Shown here: positions 52,194 to 59,986 of the stretch, piece by piece
How the letters are laid out: each line of letters begins with the position of its first letter
How positions within the stretch are numbered: the first letter of the stretch is position 1
NCBI GenBank assembly: GCA_964425755.1
Contig: CAYRNY010000010.1
Location: 121,605-185,604 of the forward strand
Length of the DNA stretch: 64,000 nucleotides
Direction of reading: 5' to 3'
DNA from: CAYRNY01 sp964425755
GTDB taxonomy: Bacteria; Chloroflexota; Anaerolineae; Aggregatilineales; Aggregatilineaceae
The notes under the pieces: generated by a model
What the model saw: only the letters and a program-made list of their open reading frames with translations
Told to the model about the DNA's origin: nothing
The model's database searches: none
Program-made: the position numbers and the translations under genes

Positions 52194-52610
52194 ATGGCGC
52201 GGTCAAATAGTGGAACGCCCTGGCCGGTTTGGGCCTTCGTCATGATCGTGGTTGCCGGGATCGGTTTGTATGCGGCTCAGCCGGAGCTGTTATGTGAGCA
52301 GTTTGAGATCGGGTGCAGCACGCCGGACATTGCCGGGATTTACTGGATGGACGACAACCCGGCACGCCAGATCATCGTCACGCATCTGTCGGGCAACGAG
52401 TATCGCCTCGAAGAACGGACAGGTTCCTGGCCGTGGGAGGGACGTGCATATCTCAACGGCGACGATCTTTCCGGTGACGCGAATTTCGTCAACTCAAGCA
52501 CGCGGATGCGGATTGAGGGCGATGTGCGCACGGACGGGCGGATCCGCATCGAGTACCATTTCGTCGGAGAGACGCGCGTGGACCATCACGTATGGTTTCC
52601 GGCGAAGTGA
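52194..52610 (+). CDS. single-pass membrane protein, unknown function
   Basis: A 138-residue protein with one hydrophobic helix near the N-terminus (about 12-29, WAFVMIVVAGIGLYAA) and an external domain with two early Cys (LCEQFEIGCS) and six or so beta strands (QIIVTHLSGNEYRLEE, MRIEGDVRTDGRIRIEYHFV). The fold looks like a small lipocalin-like or beta-barrel domain. ATG 52194 has GGAGG 8 bases before it. It ends 3 bases before the stop of the convergent gene. No family is recognised. Confidence 0.65.
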   Translation: MARSNSGTPWPVWAFVMIVVAGIGLYAAQPELLCEQFEIGCSTPDIAGIYWMDDNPARQIIVTHLSGNEYRLEERTGSWPWEGRAYLNGDDLSGDANFVNSSTRMRIEGDVRTDGRIRIEYHFVGETRVDHHVWFPAK

Positions 52611-52613
52611 CGC

Positions 52614-53348
52614 TTACCCGTCATCCAGCGTCAGCAGGTAAAGCCCGGTGCGGGTGCCGCTGGCGGACTTGACGACGAGGCGATAGGTGCCGCTGGTGTT
52701 CAGCACCAGCGCGATCTGCGAGCGCGGCTGCCCCTCTGCGCAGCTAGCATCCTGGCAGATGCGCGTGCCGTCCGGCCCGTAGAGCACCAGGACCGGGTCG
52801 GTGCCGCTGTTCTGGTACGGCTCGACCGCGATGATCCACACCTCGCCGGCGAAGCCTTCGAACGCGTAGCCGTGATGCTCGCCGGGCGCGGTGAAGATGT
52901 TGCGGATGCGGGCCGGGGTGGTGTGTTGGGCAAACGCGATGCCGGGCGGCCATTCCGGCGAGAGCGCGGGCGGATCGGTCGCGGTGGGCAGGGGAATCGC
53001 CAGCGCGGGGTTCGTACCGGTAGCGGGAGCGGGGGGCTGGCTCGCGGTGCCTGCGTCGTCACCTGACAGCGCCAGCAGCAACACCAGCAGCCCCGCGAAC
53101 ACGAGCAGCGGCGTCAGAAAGGCGGCGAGATACAGCAGCCAGTGCCGCCGCGCCCACCAGCGCGCCCACAGCGGCGCGCGTGCCGTGTGCTGCCACCATG
53201 CACGCGATTCGTCCTCGACGTAGGCGTCGCGCGTGTCGCCGGTGAGTTCGTGCGCGTCGTCCAGCGCCGTGTCGTATGCGATCTCGTAGGCGTCGTCGTC
53301 GAGCGGCTGTTCCGGCAGGTCGTCGGGTATGAGGTCAGGTGCTGGCAT
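52614..53348 (-). CDS. membrane-anchored protein with external PPC-like domain
   Basis: A 244-residue protein. An acidic cytoplasmic N-terminus (about 1-55) leads to an Arg/Trp-rich region (ARWWARRHWLLYLAA) and one transmembrane helix (about 76-97). A Pro/Thr-rich spacer follows, then a PPC-like beta domain (about 145-244: GYAFEGFAGEVWIIAVEPY, DPVLVLYGPDGTRI, SGTYRLVVKSASGTR). The PPC part resembles those of the secreted pair at 13-17 kb. The start is unsure: the upstream gene's TGA overlaps a TTG at 53378 (TTGA), which would add 10 residues; I took the ATG at 53348. Function unknown. Confidence 0.6.
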   Translation of the reverse strand: MPAPDLIPDDLPEQPLDDDAYEIAYDTALDDAHELTGDTRDAYVEDESRAWWQHTARAPLWARWWARRHWLLYLAAFLTPLLVFAGLLVLLLALSGDDAGTASQPPAPATGTNPALAIPLPTATDPPALSPEWPPGIAFAQHTTPARIRNIFTAPGEHHGYAFEGFAGEVWIIAVEPYQNSGTDPVLVLYGPDGTRICQDASCAEGQPRSQIALVLNTSGTYRLVVKSASGTRTGLYLLTLDDG

Positions 53349-53374
53349 GGAGGGCACAGCCTTGTGGCGCACGA

Positions 53375-54097
53375 TCAACCGTCGATGATCGCGTCACGGG
53401 CTTCCTGGACCGTGGGCGGGGCGACGCGTTCGTCTTTGAGATAGTCACGGCGCATGATCGGGTACAGCGTCGGAATCTCGCAGATCGGGACGGTGGGGTC
53501 TTCCGCCGAAAGGCGCACGTTGGGTTCGGTGAACACGACAATGCCGTATACGGGCACGTGGGACAGGCCCTTTTTTGCCAGGAACTTACGCAGCGAGTAG
53601 ACGTCGTGCACGCATTCGTGAGTGGGGTTTTCTTTCGCTTTGCGCAGCTTGCCGTTTTTGGTCTGCACAAGCCATTGATCGCGCTCGTTGCGCCACGTGC
53701 CGATGTAGTCAACAATGCGGAAGACCAGCGCCCCCGGCGGGCCGACCAGCACCGCGTCGATGTAGCCCACGCCGCGTTTGCTGACGTTGCGCAGGTAGAC
53801 GTAGCGGTTATCAAGAAACTGGCCCAACCCTTCACCGACGGCGTAGGCCAGCGGGTTGTCTTTTTGCAGCGTCAACCCGCGAACGATCACGCCGATCCCG
53901 AGTATGGTGAAGATCACGCCGCTGAGGAACAGCACGATCTCAAGCAGATCGAACAGCGCCGTTTCCCACAGCGGGACGAAGTAAAACAGCACGCCCAGTG
54001 CGATCGCGATCGCCCCGCCGAAGAATGCGGTGAAACCTACAAACAGGTAATATCGCCCGCGCCGGTCGATGTTGCGGGAAGGATTGATGTTTTGCAT
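53375..54097 (-). CDS. membrane protein with degenerate nuclease-related (NERD-like) domain
   Basis: A 240-residue protein. Two helices (about 18-42 and 50-73) anchor it. The following domain (about 88-215) follows the NERD plan: NRYVYLRNVSKRGVGYIDAV, LVGPPGALVFRIVDYIGTW, QWLVQTKNGKLRKAKENP and VYGIVVFTEPN. NERD nucleases carry E-x-K in the strand that here reads FRIVDY, so the catalytic Glu and Lys are missing. The protein may have kept the fold for nucleic-acid or protein binding. GAGGGG lies before the ATG. It precedes the PPC-like gene with a 4-base overlap or a 26-base gap depending on that gene's start. Confidence 0.65.
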   Translation of the reverse strand: MQNINPSRNIDRRGRYYLFVGFTAFFGGAIAIALGVLFYFVPLWETALFDLLEIVLFLSGVIFTILGIGVIVRGLTLQKDNPLAYAVGEGLGQFLDNRYVYLRNVSKRGVGYIDAVLVGPPGALVFRIVDYIGTWRNERDQWLVQTKNGKLRKAKENPTHECVHDVYSLRKFLAKKGLSHVPVYGIVVFTEPNVRLSAEDPTVPICEIPTLYPIMRRDYLKDERVAPPTVQEARDAIIDG

Positions 54098-54211
54098 GGC
54101 CCCTCATTTGCTCCTGGCCTGGCACTTGTGCGCCGTTTGGCTCGATCCTGGTTCTGCGCCGGGCGTCGCCGGCGCGCCGTGTTGAGGCTGGGCTGTAGGC
54201 GATCCCGTGCC

Positions 54212-54781
54212 TCATTCTGATGCGCTGCGCGGCGCCGAGTCCGGTTTGCTTTTCTTCCGCCCGGAGGGTTTAGGTTTGAGGCGCGAGACGGTATTACCGG
54301 ACCTGGTTTTTCCACGCTTCGTGCCGGTGGATGGTGCTTTCTCGGGCGCGGTGACCGTTTTTTTGGCCGGGCGTGCCGCGTTGCGCTTGGCGATGATCGT
54401 GTCTAACTTCTCACGCAGCTCGGGCATATCGGGCAAGGGCTTGTAGAGCAGCAAATCGGCCTGGGCGAGCTGCATCGCCTTCACTTCTTCGTCCGGCGAA
54501 AGATGGTAGGCCGTGATCAGCACGATGGCGATGTTGCCCAGCACCGGGCTTTTGCGCAGCCGTGCCGCAACCTCCGGCCCGCTGGATTCGGGCAGCCGGA
54601 TGTCGAGGATCGCCAGTTCAGGAAGCTCGCCCCGGACATGGCCTGCATCCACGTCATCGATCCAGGAGAACGCCTCCGGCCCGTCGACGAAAGCCACGCC
54701 TTCGATGCCCCAGATTTCAAACATCATCAGCAGTACATCGTAAATTTCCGGCTCGTCCTCAACCACCATCCAGGTAGACAA
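54212..54781 (-). CDS. stand-alone receiver protein with basic C-terminal tail
   Basis: A 189-residue protein. The receiver (about 4-128) has VVEDE (6-10), phosphoacceptor Asp60 in AILDIRLP and Lys114 in LYKPLPD. Residues about 132-189 are a disordered tail rich in Lys and Arg (RPAKKTVTAPEKAPSTGTKR, then SGRKKSKPD). The TTG at 54781 is taken as start because it aligns the protein (MSTWMVVEDEPE) with its divergent paralogue (MKPWLVVEDESD) and follows GGGAGCAAGGA; the frame upstream has no such support. The basic tail could bind DNA, RNA or the acidic tail of the nearby kinase. Confidence 0.82.
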   Translation of the reverse strand: MSTWMVVEDEPEIYDVLLMMFEIWGIEGVAFVDGPEAFSWIDDVDAGHVRGELPELAILDIRLPESSGPEVAARLRKSPVLGNIAIVLITAYHLSPDEEVKAMQLAQADLLLYKPLPDMPELREKLDTIIAKRNAARPAKKTVTAPEKAPSTGTKRGKTRSGNTVSRLKPKPSGRKKSKPDSAPRSASE

Positions 54782-55006
54782 TGTCCTTGCTCCCTTTGAC
54801 TGATTCGTACTGGCGGAGCTTCCCCGATTGTACATGCGTGTGCCCGTCCATACAATTGGGGCCTGCGCGTGGCACAGTGCGCGTGCTGCCCGCTGCGGCC
54901 CGATCCGTATGGTGCCCGGCGCGCGGTCCGTTTGTGGCATGCACTCGCCGTGGGACACCTGGCCGCGCCGTAAAACAACAAAAACCCCCAACGCGTAACG
55001 CCTAAC

Positions 55007-55035
55007 ACTATAGGCGGGCAGCGGCGAAATCGCAA
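55007..55035 (-). promoter_or_regulatory. promoter of the basic-tailed receiver gene
   Basis: On the minus strand TTGCGA and TATAGT are 17 bases apart. The -10 lies inside an inverted repeat CGCCTA/TAGGCG (54999-55016). The leader of about 220 bases includes GGGGGTTTTTGTTGTTTT (54970-54990) but no clear stem before it. The rest of the 507-base gap to 55288 holds AACCGGTT (55046-55053) and the direct repeats listed next. Confidence 0.6.
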
Positions 55036-55228
55036 ATCTCGCTCAAACCGGTTGCCAACGCCGCGTCGCGTGGACGGTTTGTCTGGACTATAGCACGCCG
55101 GGGCACAAAAAGCATCCCTGCGTTTAGCGGGCGTGTGCCTGCTTTCGTGCGTGGGCAGGATCGCACCGTTGCAGGGACGCGCCGCCGCGTGTACCCGGCT
55201 GCGCGTTCCACAGGCGTTCGGCGGCGAT

Positions 55229-55248
55229 TCGTGGTAGTATCGTGGTAG
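55229..55248 (+). promoter_or_regulatory. TCGTGGTAG direct repeats before the second receiver gene
   Basis: TCGTGGTAG occurs at 55229-55237 and 55240-55248, an 11-base period (one helix turn), 41 bases before the receiver start. TAGTAT inside it could be a -10. Such repeats are common sites for response regulators. Confidence 0.5.
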
Positions 55249-55288
55249 ACTGTGAAGTCCAGGCGACAAGTACGATGGAGGGTAATGC

Positions 55289-55699
55289 GTGAAACCGTGG
55301 CTCGTCGTTGAAGATGAAAGCGATATTCGCACGATTGTGACGGTGCTCTTTGACACCTGGGGCCACAAGCCGATCGCGTTCAAGAATGGTTACGAGGCGT
55401 TCGAGTGGCTCGACCAGATCGAGGCGGGGACCTACGCCGGCGACCTGCCGGGGCTGGCGCTGATGGATATTCGCATGCCAGGACATTACGGCACGGATAT
55501 CGCCCGCCGCATGCGCACAATCGAGGCGTTGAAGGAGATCCCGATCGTCTTGATGACGGCCTTCCCGACCAACGACGCCAAGATTCAGGAACTGGTCGAG
55601 AACAAGACTATCGATCACATCATCAACAAGCCCCTGCCGGAGATGTTCGAGTTGAAGGCACTCCTGGATCGCCTTTGCGAAGCCCGGCAGAAGAATTAA
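55289..55699 (+). CDS. stand-alone receiver protein, paralogue of the divergent receiver
   Basis: A 136-residue protein that is only a receiver domain: VVEDE (6-10), phosphoacceptor Asp60 in ALMDIRMP, the Thr switch in VLMTAF and Lys114 in IINKPLPE. It aligns without gaps to the divergent protein at 54.2-54.8 kb through these sites (both have Asp60 and Lys114, an EAF.W. .D segment and KPLP.M) but lacks the basic tail. GTG start with GGAGGG 6 bases upstream. It is followed 79 bases later by a histidine kinase on the same strand, its likely phosphodonor. Confidence 0.9.
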   Translation: MKPWLVVEDESDIRTIVTVLFDTWGHKPIAFKNGYEAFEWLDQIEAGTYAGDLPGLALMDIRMPGHYGTDIARRMRTIEALKEIPIVLMTAFPTNDAKIQELVENKTIDHIINKPLPEMFELKALLDRLCEARQKN

Positions 55700-55778
55700 C
55701 CGACTTTTTGCACTTACCAATGAGTAGCGCCCCGGCTGCCGTCGCGGTCGCAGGGGCCAGGAGTCGAGGGACCGGCTG

Positions 55779-57338
55779 ATGACTACGCCACATTATTCCG
55801 CGTCAGATGACCTGTCAAACATGGTCCATTCGGTTGATACCTTGGGCGAACGGGCCACCAGCCTGTTTGAGCGCCTGTTCGTCGGGCTGCGCCGCAAGCG
55901 CGAAAACGAAGCGCTGCTGCGCGGGTTATCGCGCGAGGTCACCGATCTGCGCGAGGTTGCGGATAGCCAGGCGACGCGGATCGCGCAATTGACCGGCGTG
56001 CTGGCCGTGATCGCCGAAGGCGTGGTCATGCAGAACAACGAGGGGCGCATCGTGTTGATGAACCAGGCCGCGCGCGAACTCATCGGCTCCACGCGCCACT
56101 TCTGGACCAGCGACCTGGGTAAGATGTTCGCCCAGGCACGTTACCTGACGGCGCTCGATGGCGAGATCACGCTGGGCAAGGCCACGCGGGTCGAGGTCAA
56201 CGACCGCATCATCGGCGCGCAGATGGCGATCGTCGCCTCGCAAGAGGGTGAGCGGCTTGGCACGGTGTTGATGCTGCGCGATGTCACGCGCGATGCGCTG
56301 GCGGACCGCTTGAAGGACCAGTTCATCACGCAGATGAGCCACGAGTTACGGACTCCGCTGGCCGCGATCAAGGGCATGAGCGACGTGTTGCTCGCCATGC
56401 CGGATGACCAGCCGCCAAACCGGCGCTTCCTGGAAGCGATCAGCCGCAACGTGGCCGTGCTGGACCGGATGATCGTCGAGCTGCTGGACGTGTCCGAGAT
56501 CGGCGCGGGCAGCTTCGCGGTGCGGCGCAACCCGGTAGACCTCGCGGGGCTGGTGTTCACCGCTGTGCGGGGGCACCAGGCGCGCCTCGGCAAGCGCGAG
56601 CTGTCGCTGGCCGTGCAGGTGACCAACCGCGAGCGCCTGACGGTGACCGGCGACGAACGGCGCCTGCATTGGGCCTTGAACCACCTGCTGGACAACGCGA
56701 TCAAATACACCGAGCCGGGCGGCAGCATTGTGGTGACGGTCGGGCGCGTGCGCGAAGATCACGTGCTGATCGAGGTCAGCGACACCGGCGTCGGGATCTC
56801 CCCGCGCGACCTGCCGCATATCTTCGAGCGCTTCTATCGCGGCGAAGCTTATACGCGGGACGGCAAGCTGATCGATCCGCGCGGCATCGGGCAGGGGTTG
56901 TTTGTGGCGCAGGCGGTGGCCGAGGCGCACGGCGGTTACCTGGGCGTGGCGAGCGTGGTGGGCGAGGGCAGCACGTTCAAGCTGGCGCTGCCGTTTGAGC
57001 CGCCGGAAGATGACGCGCCAGGGCTGCGCGAGATGCCCGCCGCACCACCGGACCCCGATACGGTCGATCCGCGTGCGGTCGACACGGTGCTGCCGGACTC
57101 GGCGGAGCCGGTGAGGGATACCGAAGACAACCACGAGGAAGACCTACCCTGGGTCGGCGAGCCGCCGGTCGATCCGGACGCGGCCACATTGCCGAACCCG
57201 ATCACGCGGGCGCGACAGGCGTTTGACCGCCGCGCGGTGCAGGAAGAAGATACCGACCGCGTCGACGCGCTGCCGGGTGATGCGGCTGATTATAGCGCGG
57301 ATGCGGGCGATGATTATGATGACGATGAGGCCCGTTAA
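55779..57338 (+). CDS. PAS-domain sensor histidine kinase with long acidic tail
   Basis: A 519-residue soluble kinase (no transmembrane helix). A coiled-coil (about 32-66) is followed by a PAS-like domain (about 67-178, VLAVIAEGVVMQNNEGRIVL), HisKA with FITQMSHELRTPLAAIK (His188), and an ATPase domain with HLLDNAIKYTEPG, VSDTGVGISPRDLPHIFERF, RGIGQGLFVAQAVAEAHGG and GEGSTFKLALPF. Residues about 405-519 are a disordered tail dominated by Asp, Glu, Pro and Ala, ending DDYDDDEAR. GAGGGA precedes the ATG. It is the only kinase beside the two stand-alone receivers and probably controls both. Confidence 0.92.
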   Translation: MTTPHYSASDDLSNMVHSVDTLGERATSLFERLFVGLRRKRENEALLRGLSREVTDLREVADSQATRIAQLTGVLAVIAEGVVMQNNEGRIVLMNQAARELIGSTRHFWTSDLGKMFAQARYLTALDGEITLGKATRVEVNDRIIGAQMAIVASQEGERLGTVLMLRDVTRDALADRLKDQFITQMSHELRTPLAAIKGMSDVLLAMPDDQPPNRRFLEAISRNVAVLDRMIVELLDVSEIGAGSFAVRRNPVDLAGLVFTAVRGHQARLGKRELSLAVQVTNRERLTVTGDERRLHWALNHLLDNAIKYTEPGGSIVVTVGRVREDHVLIEVSDTGVGISPRDLPHIFERFYRGEAYTRDGKLIDPRGIGQGLFVAQAVAEAHGGYLGVASVVGEGSTFKLALPFEPPEDDAPGLREMPAAPPDPDTVDPRAVDTVLPDSAEPVRDTEDNHEEDLPWVGEPPVDPDAATLPNPITRARQAFDRRAVQEEDTDRVDALPGDAADYSADAGDDYDDDEAR

Positions 57339-57366
57339 GCGCTCGCTTGTGCGTGTGTTGCTGCCG

Positions 57367-57393
57367 ACGCCCCCGCTGCCGGGGGCGTTTTTT
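57367..57393 (+). terminator. intrinsic terminator of the histidine kinase gene
   Basis: A perfect 8-bp stem (ACGCCCCC with GGGGGCGT, loop GCTGCC) followed by a run of Ts (GTTTTTTG), 29 bases past the stop. Confidence 0.9.
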
Positions 57394-57412
57394 GTGGGGG
57401 CAGCGGGCGCGC

Positions 57413-59026
57413 TCACTCGTACACGCAGCGATACACCGTCACCGGGCCGCCCCACATCAGGATGCGCCGTTCGACCGTGCAGTGTTCGGCCACGAAGTCG
57501 CGCACCGGCGTGATGTCCGGCAGGTCGCGCCGCCCGCCGTTGCGGTAAAACAGGTCGAGGCGGGCCGGATCGAGCGGCGGCACTTTGATCTCGTCGCGCA
57601 GGGTTTCATCGATGATCAACGCGGGCTGGGCGGCGCGCAGGTCGTCCACGAACGCCGCGATGCGTGCCGGGCCGGAGTAGCCGGGCAGCGTCAAGGGGTG
57701 GGCGTAAAAGTACGCTGACGGGCTGCGCCGCCCGCTGAGCAGGTTCACCGCGGGGTCGTAGCCCCAGACCAGCACCGTGTCGCCGGGCGCGGTGTGGCGC
57801 GTGACGTAGTCCGGCAGCGCGCGCGCGATCGCCTGTGTGTGCAGGTCTCCGCCGGATGCCGCCAGCACCAGCGCCACATACAACACGTTGGGCAGCAGCA
57901 CCACCAGCAAAGCGACATAAGCCACGCTGATCCAGCCGGCGACGTGCAGCGCGCGCCGTCCGGGGGCGTGCAACAATCCGGCGATGCCCAGCATGACCAG
58001 CGCCAGGAACGCGGGTAGCGGCGTCAGGAAATAATGACCGAAGCCCGTCGCCGCGAGGTTGACCAGCAGCATATCCAGCGCCATCGTGAGCGCGATCCAC
58101 AGCCGGAATGTCCGGTCGGTCGCGGTAGCCGTTGTCGCGCCGCCCGGCTGCTTCCAGATGCTGAGCGCCCCCAGCACGGCGAACGCGGCCAGCGGCAGCA
58201 CGATCGGCGCGAAGGCGTCGTTTTCCGTCAGCGCAGAGGTGACGATCCGGCCCGGCGTGACCGGCTCGACCGCGTAATGCCAGTTGTAGCGGATCGCCGC
58301 GTCGAAGGCGTCGTCGAGCGCGCCGTATGCCGCCAGCCACAGCGCGGCGGCCAGCAGCGGCAGCAGCGATCCCAGCACCACGAGCGGGATCGCGCGCCAG
58401 TGCATGCGACGCCAGCCTGCCGCACGCGCGACCAGCAGCGCGGCCACAAACGCGACCAGCACGCCGCCGCTGGTCTGCTTGCCGAGCAGCGCCATGCCGC
58501 CCATCGTCCCGGCCAGGAACGCGTAAGCGGCCCGCCTGCCCGCCGCGCGACGCGAATCCAGCGCGCGGAACCCGGCGCGCAGACACAGAATCTGGAACGG
58601 CAGCGCGTAGAGTTCCGGGGCGTTGGTATCCGCCCAGACGGGGCGCGCCAGTAGCAGCGCCATGCAGAACGCGCCGAGCCACGCCAGCACGCGCGACAGG
58701 CGCAGGTCGCGCAGCAGCCCGGCGAACAGCACGCCGGTCACGGCCACCGTCACGGCGCGCAGCCACCACAGCGCCCAGAAATCCACCCCCAGCAGCGCCA
58801 GCGCCACCGCGTTCAGCAGGAACGTCAGCGGCGGTTTGTTGTCGCGGGCGTCGCGGTACGGCAGGCCGCCATCCAGCATCACCTGCGCGACGTAAGCGTA
58901 TGCGGCGGAGTCCGCGCCCTGGTAGATGCGCGTTGGGACCAGTGCCAGCGACGATACCAGTGTCGCGAGCGCCAGCAGGATCAGCAGCGCGGCCCGCAGC
59001 ACGCACAAACGGCGGTTGGCGGTCAT
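57413..59026 (-). CDS. GT39/ArnT-like integral membrane glycosyltransferase family protein
   Basis: A 537-residue membrane protein. A first helix (about 9-30) is followed by the loop YQGADSAAYAYVAQVMLDGG and LPYRDARDNKPPLTFLLNAV, the acidic first loop with D-NKPP typical of the GT39/PMT_2 superfamily that uses polyprenyl-phosphate sugars. About 10 more helices follow to residue 400. The C-terminal part (about 415-537) is a soluble external domain (VLVWGYDPAVNLLSGRRSPS). It probably transfers a sugar outside the membrane to a lipid or protein. The donor and acceptor cannot be told. It is convergent with the kinase gene across a terminator. Confidence 0.82.
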   Translation of the reverse strand: MTANRRLCVLRAALLILLALATLVSSLALVPTRIYQGADSAAYAYVAQVMLDGGLPYRDARDNKPPLTFLLNAVALALLGVDFWALWWLRAVTVAVTGVLFAGLLRDLRLSRVLAWLGAFCMALLLARPVWADTNAPELYALPFQILCLRAGFRALDSRRAAGRRAAYAFLAGTMGGMALLGKQTSGGVLVAFVAALLVARAAGWRRMHWRAIPLVVLGSLLPLLAAALWLAAYGALDDAFDAAIRYNWHYAVEPVTPGRIVTSALTENDAFAPIVLPLAAFAVLGALSIWKQPGGATTATATDRTFRLWIALTMALDMLLVNLAATGFGHYFLTPLPAFLALVMLGIAGLLHAPGRRALHVAGWISVAYVALLVVLLPNVLYVALVLAASGGDLHTQAIARALPDYVTRHTAPGDTVLVWGYDPAVNLLSGRRSPSAYFYAHPLTLPGYSGPARIAAFVDDLRAAQPALIIDETLRDEIKVPPLDPARLDLFYRNGGRRDLPDITPVRDFVAEHCTVERRILMWGGPVTVYRCVYE

Positions 59027-59448
59027 AGGGCTGTGTCCTCACCGGCGGGCAGCGTCGGCGTGTGCTGCCTGTCGCAGATGTGCAGCATGGCGAAATCCTT
59101 GTGTGTGATGTGTGTCGCGTGCTGTTTCATCCTAGTGATATCGCGCCAGCGCCGCAAGCAGCGTCAAGGGCGTGCGGGCTACGATCACAGCCCGTGCCGC
59201 GTCGAATTGGCGGCACGCGGGTGATAGCTCTGCCGCTGCATGACGACTACCCGCCGCGTGCCGCATGTGGTATGCTCAACACTCCGGTCGACACTATAAT
59301 GTCACTACGTGGCTTTGACGAATTGTCTAGGCGGGCGGGCAGCGGGGTGGCACACGATACGGCACACATGATGCACGTGTGGGGACGGGTGAAGGCCCCG
59401 TTACGTTGTCATGCGTTAGGCCGCGGATGTCTACTGCGAGGAGGTGTT
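59027..59448 (+). other. 422-base divergent intergenic region with a TATAAT and a long leader
   Basis: A perfect TATAAT (59295-59300) has no matching -35. It would give a leader of about 140 bases to the UPF0316 gene. The frame in that leader is open in register with the gene, but GAGGAGG lies only before the ATG at 59449, so I leave it untranslated. No other feature is visible. Confidence 0.4.
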
Positions 59449-59982
59449 ATGGATTGGGAAACGCTGGCGGTTGCTGGTGGAATTTTTGGACTGCGCGTGT
59501 TGGGCAACATGATCACCACAGTCCGGCTTGTCTTGATCGTGCGCGGACGGCGGAATCTGTCGGCGGTGCTGGCCGCAGTCGAGTCCTTGATCTTCGCGGT
59601 CACGTTGGGTAGCGTGGTACAGAACCTAAACAATGCGTGGAATCTGGCGGCGTACAGCCTCGGGTTCGCGGTTGGCGGTTACCTGGGGATGGCGCTCGAA
59701 AGCCGGTTGATCTTGCGCTACGTCGCCGTGCGCGTGATCTCGCAGCACAGTTCACACGCGATTGCGGAAGCGGTGCGCGAGGCTGGTTTTGGCGCAACGG
59801 AAAGCTGGGGCGAGGGCGCAGGGGGACAGGTTGGCTCGGTCGATATCGTGGTGGTGCACCGCGAGGTAAACCAGGTGATCAGGGTCGTGCAAGAGGTTGA
59901 TCCAAAAGCCTTCATCATGCTCGAAGAATTGCGCGGGATCTCGCAAGGTTACTTCCGGCGGCTGATGCGCATCCAGCGGTGA
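59449..59982 (+). CDS. UPF0316 (DUF2179-type) membrane protein
   Basis: A 177-residue protein of the UPF0316/YebE group. Three hydrophobic segments (about 6-22, 38-56, 65-86) come first, with LRVLGNMITTVRLVLIVRGR and SVVQNLNNAWNLAAYSLGFA typical of the family. The C-terminal DUF2179 domain (about 95-172) has SVDIVVVHREVNQVIRVVQE and VDPKAFIMLEELRGISQGYF. GAGGAGG lies 5 bases before the ATG. The family has no proven function; DUF2179 domains are also found in YitT-type membrane proteins. It ends 4 bases before tilS, so the two are probably one transcript. Confidence 0.88.
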   Translation: MDWETLAVAGGIFGLRVLGNMITTVRLVLIVRGRRNLSAVLAAVESLIFAVTLGSVVQNLNNAWNLAAYSLGFAVGGYLGMALESRLILRYVAVRVISQHSSHAIAEAVREAGFGATESWGEGAGGQVGSVDIVVVHREVNQVIRVVQEVDPKAFIMLEELRGISQGYFRRLMRIQR

Positions 59983-59986
59983 TGGC

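Noticed and set aside
55046..55053. AACCGGTT as a fourth copy of the glucan operator
   Set aside because: Only the inner 8 bp match; the flanks (CA and GC) break the TAAACC/GGTTTA arms, and the genes there are signalling genes.
57606..59042. 478-residue minus-strand frame overlapping the GT39-like gene
   Set aside because: It is Arg/Ala/Gly-rich, out of frame with the membrane protein and lacks hydrophobic helices.
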